Shown: positions 1-10,380, counted from the stretch's first letter. The stretch: 64,000 nt of DNA from Planctomycetaceae bacterium (GCA_041398785.1 JAWKUA010000016.1:62001-126000); one strand, 5' to 3'. A program made the numbers and translations. The notes: generated by a model from the sequence alone, not told the origin.

Positions 1-296
1 ATGAGTGGAACGGCAAACCGGTTCCTGCAGCGCCCGGAATGAGTCTGCAGCCTGCCCTGGCACAGGATGGTTCGGTCGAACACGAATTCCTGTGGTGGCT
101 GCATGAAGGAAACCGAGCCATTCGAGTCGGCGACTGGAAACTGGTCGCCGCGAAGAACGATCCCTGGGAACTCTACAACCTGAGCACCGATCGCGCCGAA
201 CAACACGACGTGGCCGCCGAATTCCCCGATCGCGTCGCGGAGCTGGACGCGCTTTGGAACGGCGCCATGAGTGAATTCAAAGCACTCAGGGAATAA
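1..296 (+). CDS. Sulfatase family protein, C-terminal fragment
   Basis: The gene enters from the left edge in frame 3 and ends with taa at 294-296, so only about 98 C-terminal residues are visible. The segment has the typical end of a family S1 arylsulfatase: WNGKPVPAAPG, LWWLHEGNRAIR, GDWKLVA, then WELYNLSTD and a closing helix. The metal site and formylglycine motif lie outside the window. Planctomycetes carry many such enzymes, which are exported and remove sulfate esters from polysaccharides. The substrate cannot be judged from this fragment. An internal ATG at 39 is not the start, because the conserved WNGKP block precedes it in frame. Confidence 0.85.
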   Translation, partial: EWNGKPVPAAPGMSLQPALAQDGSVEHEFLWWLHEGNRAIRVGDWKLVAAKNDPWELYNLSTDRAEQHDVAAEFPDRVAELDALWNGAMSEFKALRE

Positions 297-304
297 CGGG
301 GAAC

Positions 305-365
305 CAATCTCAAATCTGGAATCTCGAATCTGAAATCTCAAATCTCCTGCCTCAAACCTCAGGTC
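305..365. repeat. Short degenerate AATCTC/AAATCTG tandem repeat
   Basis: Between the sulfatase and the ABC ATPase gene lies a run of units such as AAATCTGG, AATCTCG, AATCTGA, AATCTCA and AATCTCC, decaying into CTCAAACCTCAGGTCTC. It is a direct, imperfect repeat of about 7-8 bases. It has no coding potential, and its function is unknown. Confidence 0.6.
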
Positions 366-382
366 TCCAGCGACAATTCCCA

Positions 383-1075
383 ATGCCAATTGTTCTTCAG
401 ATGCACAATGTCAGCCGCACGTTTGAAACGGCCGGCGGTCGGCTCACAATTCTTTCGGACGTCAATCTGCAGGTCATGTCGAATACCGCCGTGGCAATTC
501 AGGGACCGTCCGGCTGCGGAAAGAGCACTCTGCTGCACCTCGCCGGGACACTCGACCAGCCGACGTCGGGCACCATTCAGATTCTCGGTGAAAACCCGTG
601 GACACTTCGCGGCTCGAAACTGGCGGCATTCCGCAACCAGCACATCGGTTTCATCTTCCAGGAACATCAGCTTCTGCCCCAGTGCAGCGTTCTGGAAAAC
701 GTCCTGCTGCCAACCCTGGCCGGCTTCGTCGGCGATCGACAGGCCGCAATGCAGCGAGCGACGTCGCTGCTGGAACGTGTCGGCCTGCAGCATCGAATGA
801 CTCACCGCCCGGCCGCACTGTCGGGTGGCGAACGGCAGCGAGTCGCCGTGTGCCGAGCGTTGATCTACCAGCCATCGCTGCTGCTGGCCGATGAGCCGAC
901 CGGAAATCTCGACCCGGCAACAGCGGATTCCGTCGGACAGTTACTGCTGGAAGTCGCCACCGAAAACGACGCAGCCCTGTTGTGCGTGACTCACAGCACC
1001 GAACTTGCCGAAAAGTTTCCCGACCACATCAGCCTGAACGCCGGCCACGTCGAATATCACGCGGCCGTCGGGTGA
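383..1075 (+). CDS. ABC transporter ATP-binding protein (LolD/MacB type)
   Basis: This 230-residue nucleotide-binding subunit has all family motifs: Walker A GPSGCGKST (about 42-50), Q-loop FIFQEHQLLP, signature LSGGE (about 147-151), Walker B LLLADEPTGNLD and the switch histidine in CVTHS. Length and sequence match the LolD/MacB/YknY class, which powers lipoprotein release, peptide efflux or substrate extrusion with an FtsX-like permease. Such a permease begins about 190 bases downstream on the same strand, so the two form a transporter. The ATG at 383 fits the normal N-terminus of the family. The cargo is unknown. Confidence 0.9.
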   Translation: MPIVLQMHNVSRTFETAGGRLTILSDVNLQVMSNTAVAIQGPSGCGKSTLLHLAGTLDQPTSGTIQILGENPWTLRGSKLAAFRNQHIGFIFQEHQLLPQCSVLENVLLPTLAGFVGDRQAAMQRATSLLERVGLQHRMTHRPAALSGGERQRVAVCRALIYQPSLLLADEPTGNLDPATADSVGQLLLEVATENDAALLCVTHSTELAEKFPDHISLNAGHVEYHAAVG

Positions 1076-1264
1076 AGTCTTGCCGATGGGCCGCGCGCTT
1101 TCGACTATTGGTGCGGCGTTGCTACGGTATTTCATCCGCAACCGCCGACAACTCAGCAGCATTCAATCAGCGTGTTCTCGGGAATCGCCGGTACCACGGC
1201 CAATATCGCCGATTCCGAACTTGACTTTCACTCCTCATCGCCTGGTTCGCGATTGTTCCCCGAC

Positions 1265-4200
1265 ATGCTCCGCTACATCCTCCAAAGCGCCGTTTATTAT
1301 CGGCGAATCAACTTCGTCGTGATGCTGGCCGTCGCCATTTCGACGGCCGTGATTGGCGGGTCGCTGATCGTTGGTGACAGTGTGCGATACAGCCTGAGGC
1401 AGATGACGCTGCAGCGGCTGGGGCGGATCACGCATGTCGCGCAGAGCACCGACTTTCTTTCGGCAGGATCTGGCGGCGGAGGTTCAGAAGCAATCCGGTG
1501 CCGGAACTGTGGCCACCCGCGATTCTGCTGACCGGAAGCGTTGAAGCACACGACGACCAGTCCATTCACCGAGCCGGTTCCGTGACGATCACCGGAATCA
1601 CCAATGACGGCTGGAGCCTGCTGGAAACGTCCGACACTCCGCTTCCGGGCGATCGCGAAGTTGTTCTGGGGTATCGCACGGCGATGGAACTTCACGTGAA
1701 ATCCGGTGACACCGTTTCGCTGTGGGTCGAACTGCCGTCGTCGATTCCGCGAGACAGCCTGCTGGGCGAACGCGACGAAACGACGCTGGAGATTCAGGCC
1801 ACCGTCAGCCACGTGCTGAGCGAATCCACCGGCGCGTCGCGGTTCTCGCTGACTCCGGCGCAGCAGCTTCCGTACAACGCGTTTCTGGCTCTGGACACGC
1901 TGCAAACGGCAGCATGGGGCTGGAAGAGATCGATGCCGGACGTCGCAGCGCGGTTGCCAAACCGGCTCGCATCAATGCAATGCTGGCGAGTTCCGAAACA
2001 ACTCCGGACACCGCTGCAGGCATTTCGGCTGCGGCGGGAGCTCTCGCCGATGACAGTGGTCTCGCCGAAGCGATCAAGTCGCAGATCACGCCGGATGACG
2101 TCGGCCTGCGCCTGCGGCCGATCACCGATCGCGGCTACATCTCGGCGGAGAGCGATCGCATGATTCTTCCCGATCCGCTCTCCGATGCGGTTCTTGCCGC
2201 CGCGGAAGAACTGGGACTCAGCGCCGAACCGACACTGGTGTATCTCGCCAACGAAATCGCCGCGGCGGACCGTGATTCCGGCGACAAACGCTATTCGATG
2301 TATTCCATCGTCGCCGGCATTCCGTTTCAGGATCGGCAGGCTTCGGATAGCTACCGTTTGCGTGATGGCAAGCCGGTTCCGCAACTGAGAGACCATGACC
2401 TGCTGCTGTCGGCGTGGCTTGCCGCGGATCTTCAGGTGGACGTCGGCGGGACCGTCAAAGCTCGCTGGCATGATGTCGGCAGCCATGGCGAACTGCCGGA
2501 GATCGAACGTGACTTCACGGTGCAGGGCATTTTTCCCGACGACGACCCGCAGACCGTCGACGTGAACCTGACCCCGCACGTGCCGGGCATTACCGACGTC
2601 GAATCGTTCAGTGACTGGAACCAGCCGTTTGAAATGGAAATGAGCCGCATCACCGAACGAGACGACGCTTACTGGGCCGCTCATCGGGCGACTCCAAAGG
2701 CTTTCGTGTCGCTGGCAACGGCGGAAGACCTCTGGAGCAGCCGCTTCGGCCGGTACACGTCCATTCGCATCGCGCCCGTTGGCGGCCTGAGTTCTCTGAC
2801 GGAAGCTCAGCGGGAAAGTCTCACCAACCGAATCACGAATCAGATTGTGGCAAACATCGATCCGACAGCGCTGGGCCTGTTCTTCCGTCCGGTGCTGGCA
2901 GAAGGACTGACGGCGGCCGTCGGAGCCAACGACTTCACGCAGCTTTTCATCGGCTTCAGCTTCTTTCTGATCTTGTCCGCCATCATCCTGGCGGCGCTGA
3001 TGTTTCGTCTTGGTATTCAGCAGCGAGTATCTCAACTGGGACTGCTGCAGGCCGTCGGCTGGCCGTCCGGACGCGTCCGGTGGTTCTTTCTTGCGGAAGG
3101 CCTGGTTGTTGCGGCATCGGGCGCACTTGTGGGGACCTTCGCGGCTGTCGGTTTTGCCAGGCTAATGATCCATGGATTGACGACCTGGTGGGTCGGCGCC
3201 ATCGGAACACAGTTTCTGCTTCCGGACGTGCGGCCTTCGCGGCTCGCCGTGGCGGCGGGTATCTCGATGCTGCTGGCAGGGTTTGTCATCTGGACAGCCG
3301 TCCGTGCTTACCGCCGCGTTCCCGTGCGCGAACTGCTGACCGGGACCGCCGACGAAAACGCATCGCCCGCTGCCGGTGGCCGGTCGGCGTGGCTGCGAGT
3401 GATGACGATTTGTCGCTGGGGTGCGGTGCTGCTGGCAATTGGAATTCCGCTGGCCGTCGTGTTCGGCGTCATTCCTCAGGGCGAAGCGTTCGAGGGTCTG
3501 ACATGGAACGTCGTGTGTTTCTTTGTCGCCGGATTCGCGTGCCTGACCGCCGGTCTGTTCGTGCTGCAGGGACTTCTGCTGCGTCGAGCGTCCGCCGACA
3601 ATGTGTCCACTGTCGCTCGTGGACTGACCGGACTGGCTCTGGCAAATGCCGCTCGCAGCCGACAGCGCAGCCTGCTGACCACGGCCCTGATCGCCTTCGC
3701 GACGTTCGTCATCGTCGCGGTCGGCGCCGGACGGCGGAACCCGTTGTCCGAAACGCCGGACATCCGGTCGGGCAACGGAGGCTTTACGCTGGTCGCCGAA
3801 TCGTCGCAGCCCATTCTGTTCGACGTGAACACGGACGATGGCCGAACGAAACTTGGTTTCGGGTCGGCGCCAAACAAACCGGCACTGCCCGCCGGGACCA
3901 GGGTCTACTCGTTTTCAATGAAACCCGGACAGGACGCAAGCTGCGCGAACCTGTATCAGGCACGCGTCCCGACTCTGCTGGGAGCATCGCGCGAATTCAT
4001 CAGTCGCGGCGGCTTTCGTTTCGCGAAGACACCCGGCGAGAACCCGTGGGAATTGCTGACAGAATCGCTTCCCGACAACGATGGCCTGCCGGCAATTCCC
4101 GTCATCGGCGACATGAACACACTGCAGTTCAGTCTGAAAAAAGCTATCGGTGACGTTGTTCTGGTTCCCGATGAAATCTCGCCGCAGTTCGCTTTGCAGA

Positions 4201-4811
4201 TTGTCGGGATGCTGGACGGCAGCGTGCTGCAGGGAGCCCTGATCCTCAGCACCGAGAACCTTCATCGAGTTGACGCGGACGTTTCCGGCGATCGCTACTT
4301 CCTGGTTGAAGTGTCGAAACCGGAAAACGCCGACAAAGCAGCAGCCGCGCTGGAAGGCAGCCTGAATTCCTTCGGCATGGATACCGAACCGGTCGCTCAG
4401 CGGCTCGCGGGATTCCTCGCCGTGCAGAATACCTACCTGTCAACGTTTCAGATGCTGGGAGGGCTCGGATTGCTGGTGGGTACGTTCGGTCTGGCAGCCG
4501 TCATGATGAGAAACGTGATTGAACGACGCCGCGAAATCGCGCTGCTGCGAGCCGTCGGTTTCACAACGCTGCGAGTTTGCCGCGTTATTCTGATCGAAAA
4601 CTGGCTGCTGCTGTTCTGGGGAATCGGACTGGGTGCTGCATCCGCACTGCTGGCGATGCTTCCGCACCTGCTCAGCACGGGAGCCGACGTGCCGTGGGAA
4701 CCGCTGGGAATCACGCTGGCTGCCGTTGCCGCGATCGGCAGCGTCGCATCTGTTTTCGCCATCCGGCGCGCGGCCACCGTGTCCATCCGGGAAAACCTGG
4801 CCACCGAATAG
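1265..4811 (+). pseudogene. FtsX-like ABC permease, interrupted by three frameshifts
   Basis: A large MacB/FtsX-type permease can be read only by changing frame. Frame 2 from ATG 1265 gives MLRYILQSAVYYRR and a first membrane segment. Frame 3 from about 1455 gives FFRQDLAAEVQKQSG. Frame 1 from about 1500 gives PAILLTGSV and runs to LDTLQTA near 1911. Frame 3 then runs to 4811 (MGLEEIDAGRRSAVAKPA and onward). The long last part holds the periplasmic domain and at least six hydrophobic segments, including the paired FtsX domains near 2940-3330 and 4430-4800 (RREIALLRAVGF). All three indels fall within about 460 bases, and no other gene in the window is broken. Sequencing or assembly error is as likely as a true pseudogene. 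It would pair with the ATPase upstream. Confidence 0.75.
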
Positions 4812-5002
4812 AAATTCCGCCGCGATCCGCCGCCGAATTGATGCGACGCCGTCGTGACGCTCACGACACCAACAGCGCCGGCCTCGCGGTTTCACGTTGG
4901 AAATTTGCGGCTCAATCCTCGATAGTCAAGGCGTCGACAGTTCGACATCGCGTCCCGCTCCGTCACGTTGTTTGCGGAATTGCCGCCTCCGGAACCTTCG
5001 CC

Positions 5003-6088
5003 ATGATTCGCCTGCCATCAGTCGCCGTTCTTTTGGTTTCGCTCTGCATAACGCCGGTGCAAGCTTCGGAGCTGTCCGTAAAAACTGTCGCCGGCAACGG
5101 TGCCGATGGTTATTCCGGTGACGGCGGCGCGGCGACGGATGCGGCGATTTCCCAGCCTTTCGGCATCGTCATCGGCCCGGACAAGGCGCTCTACGTTTGC
5201 GAAGTCGGATCCCACGTCATTCGCCGCATCGATCCCGACACGAACATCATTACCACGGTTGCCGGTTGCGGAGAAAAGGGCTACTCCGGCAATGGTGGCC
5301 CTGCGATTGATGCCCGGCTGAACGAACCCTACGAAGTGCGATTCGACACCGATGGGAACATGTACTTCGTCGAGATGCAGAATCACGTCGTCCGCCGGGT
5401 CGACGCGAAAACGAATCAAATGACGCTCGTCGCCGGTACCGGGACACCGGGTTTCAGCGGCGATGGCGGACCGGCCGTCGCCGCGCAGTTGAAACAGCCG
5501 CATTCGATCGCCCTGGACCACAGCGGTCACCTATACATTTGCGACATCGGCAATCACCGGATTCGACTCGTTGATCTGGCAACAGGCCGCATCGAGACGT
5601 TCAGCGGTACCGGAGAACGACTGCCGACTCCCAACGGAGCCAACGTTGCCGGCACTTCTCTGAACGGTCCGCGAGCACTGGATTTCGATGGAACGGGAAG
5701 CCTGGTTCTGGCACTTCGCGAAGGAAACGCGATCTTCCGAATAGACCTGAACACTCGCACGCTGCATCACCTCGCGGGCACCGGCGAAAGCGGTTATCTC
5801 GGAGACGGCGGTCCCGCCAGGCAGGCACGCCTGTCCGGCCCCAAAGGGATCAGTGTCGCTCCCAACGGTGACATCGTTTTTGCGGACACAGAAAGCCACA
5901 CGATCCGGGTGGTTCGTGCCGCGGATGGAACCATTGAAACTCTGGCAGGCGATGGCAGCCAGGGAAATGGCCCCGACGGCGACCCGAAGCACTGCCGCAT
6001 GGACCGGCCTCACGGGGTCTTCGTCGATTCCGCCGGCAAAATCTACATCGGTGACAGCAACAATCACCGAGTGCGGCTCCTGCACTGA
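5003..6088 (+). CDS. Secreted NHL-repeat beta-propeller protein
   Basis: The 361-residue product starts at ATG 5003 with a short signal peptide (MIRLPSVAVLLVSLCITPVQA). Upstream in-frame sequence looks non-coding. The mature part is six repeats of the form xVAGxGxxGYSGDGGPAxxAxLxxP, each followed by an NHL unit such as LYICDIGNHRIRLVD. The six repeats fit a six-bladed propeller. Repeats four and six are degenerate (GTGERLPTPNGA, GDGSQGNGPDGD). Such proteins are common in Planctomycetes and probably act extracytoplasmically as binding scaffolds. No catalytic residues are evident, and neighbours give no further clue. Confidence 0.85.
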   Translation: MIRLPSVAVLLVSLCITPVQASELSVKTVAGNGADGYSGDGGAATDAAISQPFGIVIGPDKALYVCEVGSHVIRRIDPDTNIITTVAGCGEKGYSGNGGPAIDARLNEPYEVRFDTDGNMYFVEMQNHVVRRVDAKTNQMTLVAGTGTPGFSGDGGPAVAAQLKQPHSIALDHSGHLYICDIGNHRIRLVDLATGRIETFSGTGERLPTPNGANVAGTSLNGPRALDFDGTGSLVLALREGNAIFRIDLNTRTLHHLAGTGESGYLGDGGPARQARLSGPKGISVAPNGDIVFADTESHTIRVVRAADGTIETLAGDGSQGNGPDGDPKHCRMDRPHGVFVDSAGKIYIGDSNNHRVRLLH

Positions 6089-6318
6089 CGCGTCGCTGCG
6101 CCGAACGGCTTCGGTCACCGACCGCGGAACGCGACGCCCCCGCCAATCGGCTGACAGCTTGTGGAGATCCACGGCTGGCATCGGCCTGCCTTGATTACCG
6201 TCAGAACCGGAACAGCCAGTCGTTCCGTGCGCCGGCGAGCCGTCGGACGTGGCCTTTTCGCAACATTCTGCGCGAAACGTGGTAGAGTTTTCGCATCAGA
6301 GAATTCACGTTGGTTGCC

Positions 6319-6428
6319 GACTCTGGGAGACTACCAATCATTATCTGTCTAATTATTTCGCTCATTGCTTGCATCAGAAACCATTTCATTTCATAATCTG
6401 TCAACTATGTGACTGAATCTGGGCGACT
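6319..6428 (+). promoter_or_regulatory. Pair of 14-bp direct repeats flanking the deoR promoter (putative operator)
   Basis: GACTCTGGGAGACT at 6319-6332 and GAATCTGGGCGACT at 6415-6428 match at 12 of 14 bases. They lie on either side of the predicted promoter, and the second ends five bases before the regulator start codon. DeoR-family repressors commonly bind repeated sites around their own promoter, so autoregulation is inferred. Confidence 0.45.
6369..6397 (+). promoter_or_regulatory. Predicted housekeeping promoter of the BMC operon
   Basis: A -35 box TTGCAT (6369-6374) and a -10 box CATAAT (6392-6397) are separated by exactly 17 bases, in an unusually AT-rich stretch of an otherwise GC-rich region. 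This lies 36 bases upstream of the deoR start and is the only convincing promoter seen ahead of the BMC genes. The rest of the 6089-6433 gap shows no gene. Confidence 0.5.
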
Positions 6429-6433
6429 CTCTG

Positions 6434-7207
6434 ATGCTTGTTGACGAAAGACGATCGAAAATCCTTCAAGTCACGGAAGCATCCGGGTTTGTGTCGTTGC
6501 AGCAGCTTGTCGCCGATCTGGGAGCCAGTGAATCCACCGTTCGGCGAGATCTGGAGTATCTCGATGCGATGGGTCAGATCAGCCGCACTCGCGGCGGAGC
6601 TGCCTACGCGGGAGAGTCGCTGACGGATTTCGACGTGCGGCGACACCAGGCGTCCACAGAAAAGCGTCGAATCGCCCGCCACACGGCGGAGCTGATTTCG
6701 GCGGGGGAGACAGTTCTGCTGGACGGCGGCACGACGACATTGGAGGTAGCCAGAAATCTGGCGGGGAAGTCACTTCAGGTGGTGACAAACTCACTGCCGA
6801 TTGCATCGCTGCTGATGAATCAGCATGAGATCGAATTGATTTTCATTGGTGGCTATGTCTATCCGAAAACAGGTGTGGCGCTCGGCGCGATGGCTGTGGA
6901 TGCCCTGAAAAACATCAATGTGTCGCGTCTGGTCATGAGTGCCGGCGGAATCACGGCGGAGGGGCTGTTCAACAGCAATGCCCTGCTTGTGGAAACTGAA
7001 CGCGAGATGATTCGCGCGGCGCAGCGAGTGACGCTGGTGGCCGACAGCGGCAAGTTCGGTCGCCGGGCGCTGTCACAGTTGTGCCCGCTGGATGCGGTCG
7101 ACGAAATCGTGACGGATGACGGAATCTCGGACGAGTGGCAAAGGGATCTGCGAGCGAAAGGGATTGCGATGGAAGTTGTGGATCTGATTGCAGGAACAGT
7201 GGCGTAG
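6434..7207 (+). CDS. DeoR-family transcriptional regulator of the BMC operon
   Basis: The 257-residue protein has an N-terminal winged helix (ILQVTEASGFVSLQQLV, then ASESTVRRDLEYLD) followed by the DeoR C-terminal sugar-phosphate sensor domain with LLDGGTTTLEVARNL, VVTNSLPIA and VADSGKFGRR. In this family, phosphorylated sugar intermediates bind the C-terminal domain and release DNA. It is the first gene of the BMC locus, as in other PVM-type loci, and its end meets pduL with almost no gap. It therefore most likely represses the operon in the absence of fucose or rhamnose intermediates. The actual inducer is not deducible. Confidence 0.92.
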   Translation: MLVDERRSKILQVTEASGFVSLQQLVADLGASESTVRRDLEYLDAMGQISRTRGGAAYAGESLTDFDVRRHQASTEKRRIARHTAELISAGETVLLDGGTTTLEVARNLAGKSLQVVTNSLPIASLLMNQHEIELIFIGGYVYPKTGVALGAMAVDALKNINVSRLVMSAGGITAEGLFNSNALLVETEREMIRAAQRVTLVADSGKFGRRALSQLCPLDAVDEIVTDDGISDEWQRDLRAKGIAMEVVDLIAGTVA

Positions 7208-7232
7208 TCGGCGGGGGATTGAGGAGAGCATT

Positions 7233-7988
<756 letters not shown>

Positions 7989-8143
7989 CGGCGGTGAATC
8001 ATAAGCAGTGATCCGGAAATCAGCAGCCGGCCATTGCTTACGATTCCCTGTCAATTGTTACCTACCAGGCGGTCACGGAGTGCTGCCCATCAAATTTGCC
8101 GACGCGTCGGGGACTCGGCGTCAGAGGCCGGAGAACATTGAAA

Positions 8144-8440
8144 ATGGCAAAAACAATGGAAGCACTGGGATTGATCGAAACGAAGGGCTTCGTCTGTATG
8201 CTCGAAGCCGTCGATTCGATGTTGAAGGCAGCCAACGTCGAGATGATTGGCTGGGACAAGGTCGGCAGCGGTCTGGTGACAGCATTTATCGTCGGTGACG
8301 TGGCGGCTGTCAAAGCGGCGATCGACGCCGGCGCTCAGGCGGCATCCAAGCTGGGTGAAGTCGTCAGCGTGGAAGTCATTCCCCGCCCCCATGAAGAACT
8401 GATCGGGATTCTTCCCAAGCGCCGCACCGCGGCAAAGTAG
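8144..8440 (+). CDS. BMC-H hexameric shell protein 1
   Basis: A single BMC domain of 98 residues beginning MAKTMEALGLIETKGF, with KVGSGLVTAFIVGDVAAVKAAIDAG around the central pore and the edge motif VIPRPHEEL. Hexamers of this family tile the flat facets of the shell, and their pores pass small polar substrates. The ATG at 8144 follows a GGAG box and matches the conserved start; an upstream in-frame ATG at 8096 adds 16 non-conserved residues. A C-terminal tail, GILPKRRTAAK, extends beyond the domain. A second BMC-H gene follows after 55 bases. Confidence 0.95.
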   Translation: MAKTMEALGLIETKGFVCMLEAVDSMLKAANVEMIGWDKVGSGLVTAFIVGDVAAVKAAIDAGAQAASKLGEVVSVEVIPRPHEELIGILPKRRTAAK

Positions 8441-8495
8441 TCCTGTTCCCGTTCTTCCACGTCCGACAAACCATTTCTATTCAGGAACACCAACG

Positions 8496-8762
8496 ATGTC
8501 AGAAGCAATTGGCATGATTGAGACAAAGGGTCTCGTCGCACAGATCCAGGCATCCGATGCGATGCTGAAAGCCGCCAACGTGACCCTTGTCAAACAGGTT
8601 CAAATCGGCGGGGCGTACGTAACAACCATTATTCGCGGCGATGTCGGCTCCGTTCGGGCCGCTGTCGACGCGGGAGCATCGGCTGCTTCGCAAACCGGCG
8701 AACTCGTCAGTGCTCATCTGATTCCCCGGCCGGACCAGGCACTGCTGGACCAGTTTGTCTAG
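8496..8762 (+). CDS. BMC-H hexameric shell protein 2
   Basis: This 88-residue shell protein (MSEAIGMIETKGLVAQ) has a pore loop reading QIGGAYVTTIIRGD, different from the VGSGLVT loop of the preceding paralogue. The two hexamers may therefore have different permeability. It ends in LIPRPDQALLDQFV with no extra tail. The stop codon is 10 bases before the kinase start, and an AGGGCAGG ribosome site lies in the gap. Having two BMC-H genes side by side after pduL is the usual arrangement of PVM-type loci. Confidence 0.95.
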   Translation: MSEAIGMIETKGLVAQIQASDAMLKAANVTLVKQVQIGGAYVTTIIRGDVGSVRAAVDAGASAASQTGELVSAHLIPRPDQALLDQFV

Positions 8763-8772
8763 GGCAGGACAA

Positions 8773-9972
8773 ATGAAGGTTCTTGTCGCAAATCTTGGTT
8801 CGACAAGCTTTAAGTACCGGCTGTTCGATCTCTCGGACGAGTCTCAGCTTGCGCGCGGGGGAATCGACAGGATTGGGGAACCGGAAAGTCATTGTGCAGT
8901 CGAAATCGGTGACTATAAGACTGAGAGCCGGCAGCACGTGCCTGATCACGCCGTTGCTGTGGCAATCTGTCTGAACCAGCTCACCGATCCGGCTCGCGGA
9001 TGTCTGAGTTCCGTCAGTGACGTCGCTGGCATCGGCTTCAAGGCCGTGTTTGCGGGAAGACTCAGCGGCGTTCGACTCGTCGATGAGGAACTTCTTGAAC
9101 GGATGGAAGCGCTGTCCGAGATCGCTCCTGCACACAATCCCCCTTATGTCAGGGCGATGCGGCAATTGCGGCAGGCGTTCCCGGAAATTCCTCTTGTGGC
9201 AGCCCTGGAAACCGGGTTTCACGAGACAATACCGTTCGAACATCGTGCATACGCAGTTCCCTACAAATGGTACACGGACTACGAAATCCGCCGATGGGGA
9301 TTTCATGGAGCCAGTCACCGGTTCATTTCCGGTCGAGTCGCGGAATTGCTCGGTCGGGAGGACTTGAAGGTCATTAGCTGTCACCTTGGCGGCAGCGCGT
9401 CCGTTTGTGCGATTCACAGTGGGACGAGTCTTGTAACCTCAATGGGAATGAGCCCGCAGGGAGGATTGCCCAACAACAATCGCGTCGGCGATTTTGATGC
9501 CTACGCGATCCCTGTAATCATGAAGGCCACGGGGCTGACTTTTGAGCAGGTGCTGGAGGAAATGAGTTCCAAAGGCGGATTGCTGGGAGTCAGTGGTCTG
9601 AGCGGAGACTGCCGCGATCTGGAAGTCGCCGCGGCAGACGGTCATGACCGCGCGGAGATGGCTCTCCGGCTTTTTGAAGCGTCGATCCGTTCGCATGTGG
9701 GTTCCTATCTGGCACTACTTGGCGGCACAGACGTGATCGTTTTTACCGGAGGTATTGGAGAAAACAGCGAACGCATCCGGAGCAACGTCTGCCGCAATAT
9801 GGAATGGGCAGGAATTCGGCTGGATGACAGCAGGAACTCGGCAGTCTGCAGAGGGAAGGAAGCGTGCCTCAGCAGTGATGACAGCCAGGTTCAGGTTTGG
9901 GTAGTCCCGACAAACGAAGAACTGGTGGTTGCTCGTCAGACAGCCGCTGCGATCGGCGGCAACAGGACATAA
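8773..9972 (+). CDS. ackA: Acetate-kinase family enzyme of the BMC operon, divergent active site
   Basis: A 399-residue ASKHA-fold kinase with clear family motifs: VANLGSTSFKYRLFD, WGFHGASHRFIS, HLGGSASVCAI and FTGGIGENSERIR. It would convert acyl phosphate plus ADP to the acid plus ATP, probably lactyl phosphate to lactate here. Two conserved stretches differ from acetate kinase as I know it. HRVVHGGE, which carries a catalytic arginine, reads FKAVFAGR. GTRSGDIDP reads NNRVGDFDA. The substitutions may fit a larger acyl group or lower activity. No encapsulation helix is seen, so the enzyme may act outside the shell. ATG 8773 follows AGGGCAGG and matches the conserved start. Confidence 0.88.
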   Translation: MKVLVANLGSTSFKYRLFDLSDESQLARGGIDRIGEPESHCAVEIGDYKTESRQHVPDHAVAVAICLNQLTDPARGCLSSVSDVAGIGFKAVFAGRLSGVRLVDEELLERMEALSEIAPAHNPPYVRAMRQLRQAFPEIPLVAALETGFHETIPFEHRAYAVPYKWYTDYEIRRWGFHGASHRFISGRVAELLGREDLKVISCHLGGSASVCAIHSGTSLVTSMGMSPQGGLPNNNRVGDFDAYAIPVIMKATGLTFEQVLEEMSSKGGLLGVSGLSGDCRDLEVAAADGHDRAEMALRLFEASIRSHVGSYLALLGGTDVIVFTGGIGENSERIRSNVCRNMEWAGIRLDDSRNSAVCRGKEACLSSDDSQVQVWVVPTNEELVVARQTAAAIGGNRT

Positions 9973-10065
9973 ACATGTAAGGTGCTCCGCTGCACGATGC
10001 CGCGACGCACGCCATCTTCAACAGATTCCACCGCTTCCCGGCAACGGCAACCAAAGGCTCAGGTC

Positions 10066-10380
10066 ATGTTTCTGGCACGGATTACAGGCAGTGTCGTTTC
10101 GACTCAAAAGGTCGGTGAGCTGGTTGGTCAGAAACTGCTGATCGTTGAACCACTGCGTGTCAACGAAAAGGACCAAAGCGATCTTCAGCCTACGGGTCGA
10201 TCGTTTGTGTGTGTGGATACCGTCGGGGCCGGACATGGAGAAGTCGTGTTGTGTGTCCAGGGCAGCAGTGCCCGCTTTACGCCGACAACGAAGACCCTGC
10301 CCATCGATGCGGCAATCGTGGGCATCATCGATTCCGTGCGGGTTCATGAAAAGACAATCTTTGACAGCCGCTCCGCGTAG
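10066..10380 (+). CDS. BMC-P (EutN/CcmL) pentameric shell protein 1
   Basis: A 104-residue pentamer-forming vertex protein starting MFLARITGSVVSTQK, with KLLIVEPLRV, FVCVDTVGAGHGEVVLCVQGSSAR and DAAIVGIIDSV, all hallmarks of the EutN/CcmL family. Pentamers close the corners of the polyhedral shell. An in-frame ATG at 9982 would add 28 residues rich in Arg and Ser that no family member needs, so I prefer 10066. It is one of three BMC-P paralogues in this operon and is the most canonical. Confidence 0.93.
   Translation: MFLARITGSVVSTQKVGELVGQKLLIVEPLRVNEKDQSDLQPTGRSFVCVDTVGAGHGEVVLCVQGSSARFTPTTKTLPIDAAIVGIIDSVRVHEKTIFDSRSA

Noticed and set aside
1794..3035. Long minus-strand open frame in the permease gene
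   Set aside because: The plus strand shows conserved FtsX sequence; the antisense product is low in complexity and unlike any family.
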